A stretch of DNA of 64,000 bases, taken from assembly GCF_051020765.1 (NCBI RefSeq), contig NW_027469241.1:239774-303773 (forward strand), given 5' to 3'. The stretch is from Lasioglossum baleicum. Taxonomy: Eukaryota; Arthropoda; Insecta; Hymenoptera; Halictidae. The translations under genes and the position numbers were made by a program. Position 1 is the stretch's first letter, and the number at the start of each line of letters is the position of its first letter. Of this stretch, positions 60,841 through 64,000 are shown one piece after another. Below the pieces are notes generated by a model. It ran no database searches. It saw nothing but the letters and a program-made list of their open reading frames with translations, and was not told the DNA's origin.

Positions 60841-63800
60841 TAACGCATAACGCATAACGCATAACGCATAACGCATAACGCATAACGCATAACGCATAAC
60901 GCATAACGCATAACGCATAACGCATAACGCATAACGCATAACGCATAACGCATAACGCATAACGCATAACGCATAACGCATAACGCATAACGCATAACGC
61001 ATAACGCATAACGCATATCGCATAACGTATAACGCTTAACGCATAACGCATAACGCATAACGCATAACGCGTAACGCATAACGGATAACGCATAACGGAT
61101 AACGCATATCGCATAACGTATAACGCTTAACGCATAACGCATAACGCATAACGCATAACGCATAACGCATAACGCATAACGCATAACGCATAACGCATAA
61201 CGCATAACGCATAACGCATAATGCATAACGCATAACGCATAACGCATAACGCATAACGCATAACGCATAACGCATAACGCATAACGCATAACGCATAACG
61301 CATAACGCATAACGCATAACGCATAACGCATAACGCATAACGCATAACGCATAACGCATAACGCATAACGCATAACGCATAACGCATAACGCATAACGCA
61401 TAACGCATAACGCATAACGCATAACGCATAACGCATAACGCATATCGCATAACGTATAACGCTTAACGCATAACGCATAACGCATAACGCATAAGGCATA
61501 ACGCGTAACGCATAACGGATAACGCATAACGGATAACGCATGGTGCATAACGCATAACGCATAACGCATAACGCATAACGCATAACGCATAACGCATAAC
61601 GCATAACGCATAACGCATAACGCATAACGCATAACGCATAACGCATAACGCATAACGCATAACGCATAACGCATAACGCATAACGCATAACGCATAACGC
61701 ATAACGCATAACGCATAACGCATAACGTTCAATGAAAAAGTCATAACGCATAACGCATATCGCATAACCCGTAAAGCACAACGCATAACACATAACGCAT
61801 AACACATAACGCATAACGCATAACGCATAACGCATAACGCATAACGCATAACGCATAACGCATAACGCATAACGCATAACGCATAACGCATAACGCATAA
61901 CGCATAACGCATAACGCATAACGCATAACACATAACGCATAACGCATATCGCATAACGTATAACGCTTAACGCATAACGCATAACGCGTAACGCGTAACG
62001 CATAACGCATAACGCATAACGCATAACGCATAACGCATAACGCATAACGCATAACGCATAACGCATAACGCATAACGCATATCGCATAACGTATAACGCT
62101 TAACGCATAACGCATAACGCATAACGCATAAGGCATAACGCGTAACGCATAACGGATAACGCATAACGGATAACGCATGGTGCATAACGCATAACGCATA
62201 ACGCATAACGCATAACGCATAACGCATAACGCATAACGCATAACGCATAACGCATAACGCATAACGCATAACGCATAACGCATAACGCATAACGCATAAC
62301 GCATAACGCATAACGCATAACGCATAACGCATAACGCATAACGCATAACGCATAACGCATAACGCATAACGCATAACGCATAACGCATAACGCATAACGC
62401 ATAACGCATAACGCATAACGCATAACGCATAACGCATAACGCATAACGCATAACGCATAACGCATAACGCATAACGCATAACGCATAACGCATAACGCAT
62501 AACGCGTAACGCGTAACGCATAACGCATAACGCATAACGCATAACGCGTAACGCATAACGCATAACGCATAACGCATAACGCATAACGCATAACGCATAA
62601 CGCATAACGCATAACGCATAACGCATAACGCATAACGCATAACACATAACGCATAACGGATAACGCATGACGCATAACGCATAACGCATAACGCATAACG
62701 CATAACGCATAACGCATAACGCATAACGCATAACGCATAACGCATAACGCATAACGCATAACGCATAACGCATAACGCATAACGCATAACGCATAACGCA
62801 TAACGCATAACGCATAACGCATAACGCATAACGCATAACGCATAACGCATAACGCATAACGCATAACGCATATCGCATAACGTATAACGCTTAACGCATA
62901 ACGCATAACGCATAACGCATAACGCATACGCATAACGCATAACGCATAACGCATAACGCATAACGCATAACGCATAACGCATAACGCATAACGCATAACG
63001 CATAACGCATAACGCATAACGCATAACGCATATCGCATAACGTATAACGCTTAACGCATAACGCATAACGCATAACGCATAACGCATAACGCATAACGCA
63101 TAACGCATAACGCATAACGCATAACGCATAACGCATAACGCATAACGCATAACGCATAACGCATAACGCATAACGCATAACGCATAACGCATAACGCATA
63201 ACGCATAACGCATAACGCATAACGCATAACGCATAACGCATAACGCATAACGCATATCGCATAACGTATAACGCTTAACGCATAACGCGTAACGCATAAC
63301 GCATAAGGCATAACGCGTAACGCATAACGGATAACGCATAACGGATAACGCATGGTGCATAACGCATAACGCATAACGCATAACGCATAACGCATAACGC
63401 ATAACGCATAACGCATAACGCATAACGCATAACGCATAACGCATAACGCATAACGCATAACGCATAACGCGTAACGCATAACGCGTAACGCATAACGCGT
63501 AACGCATAACGCATAACGCATAACGCATAACGCATAACGCATAACGCATAACGCATATCACATAACGTATAACGCTTAACGCATAACGCATAACGCATAA
63601 CGCATAACGCATAACGCATAACGCATAACGCATAACGCATAACGCATAACGCATAACGCATAACGCATAACGCATAACGCATAACGCATAACGCATAACG
63701 CATAACGCATAAACGCATAACGCATAACGCATAACGCATAACGCATAACGCATAACGCATAACGCATATCGCATAACGTATAACGCTTAACGCATAACGC

Positions 63801-64000
63801 TTAACGCATAACGCATAACGCATAACGCATAACGCATAACGCATAACGCATAACGCATAACGCATAACGCATAACGCATAACGCATAACGCATAACGCAT
63901 AACGCATAACGCATAACGCATAACGCATAACGCATAACGCATATCGCATAGTATAACGCTTAACGCATAACGCATAACGCATAACGCATAAGCATAACGC

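Larger units (their letters stand above)
23768..64000. repeat. Heptanucleotide satellite array TAACGCA with higher-order structure
   Basis: About 40.2 kb, roughly 5,750 units of taacgca (tgcgtta on the minus strand), running off the window. Most units are perfect. Variant units recur in fixed combinations: a very frequent delimiter, catatcg cataacg tataacg cttaacg; a block with aaggcat, acgcgta and paired acggata, often ending in catggtg; a block with catgacg and cagaacg; and a rare block with gttcaatgaaaaagtc and cccgtaaagcacaac. Each unit has one CpG, and three units equal 21 bp, about two helical turns. The minus strand has no stop codon in any frame over long stretches, because all frames read the heptapeptide MRYALCV. 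These open frames are a by-product of the repeat, not genes. Confidence 0.97.

Noticed and set aside
23768..64000. Dozens of 60-1367-aa minus-strand open frames
   Set aside because: They are translations of the heptamer repeat (MRYALCV)n; the stop-free state is a property of the unit, not evidence of a gene.
23768..64000. CRISPR array or VNTR locus
   Set aside because: Units are contiguous, 7 bp long and without unique spacers.
23768..64000. Telomere
   Set aside because: The unit is unlike TTAGG or the variants I know from insects, the G/T-rich strand points towards the retrotransposons, and variant blocks are too ordered. Subtelomeric location remains possible.

Overview
The window has two parts: about 23.8 kb of Ty3/Gypsy-type LTR retrotransposons (1-23767) and about 40.2 kb of one heptanucleotide satellite (23768-64000). 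No host gene, rRNA, tRNA, CRISPR array or prokaryotic feature is visible. The Gag, Pol, primer-binding site and very long LTRs suggest an animal genome, most likely an insect. The element resembles the Osvaldo/Ulysses type of Ty3/Gypsy element (long LTRs, tRNA-Lys primer). The species cannot be named from the sequence.

Retrotransposon part. Element A (1-6815, +) is an internally deleted copy. Its 5' LTR starts at the window edge, its leader is diverged, and its gag start is joined to the end of integrase. It shares the LTR at 4696-6815 with element B (4696-13463, +). B has complete gag (7736-8941), pol (8827-12660) and a third reading frame, ORF3 (12143-12979), but its 3' LTR is cut after 434 bp. 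A 17-bp junction containing a C8 tract leads into element C (13481-23767, -). C is a nearly identical inverted copy with intact gag, pol and ORF3, a full 3' LTR and a 5' LTR cut after 1801 bp. Roughly 5017-13463 and 15319-23767 form an inverted repeat with arms of about 8.4 kb and a loop of about 1.85 kb. The two LTRs of C differ at only one site I could see, so C looks recent.

How the genes work together. Gag (capsid plus zinc knuckles) and Pol (protease, reverse transcriptase, RNase H, integrase) overlap in the -1 frame, which fits ribosomal frameshifting. ORF3 sits where env sits in retrovirus-like elements. It is not an envelope protein: it has a predicted N-terminal helix, an acidic/proline-rich middle, and a second copy of the Gag-type zinc-knuckle module. 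A splice-acceptor-like sequence ends exactly at its ATG. This unrecognised ORF3 is the best candidate for something undescribed.

Satellite part. The unit is TAACGCA (TGCGTTA on the other strand), about 5,750 copies. Variant heptamers recur in fixed blocks, giving a hierarchy of higher-order repeats with tandem segments of about 2.16, 2.26 and 5.5 kb and a duplication at about 7.29 kb. The seven-base phase is kept exactly from 28059 to 46819 and apparently to about 51.65 kb. After that, one-base indels become frequent, which may mark poorer assembly or a different array state. The LTR of C stops exactly inside a rare satellite marker block.
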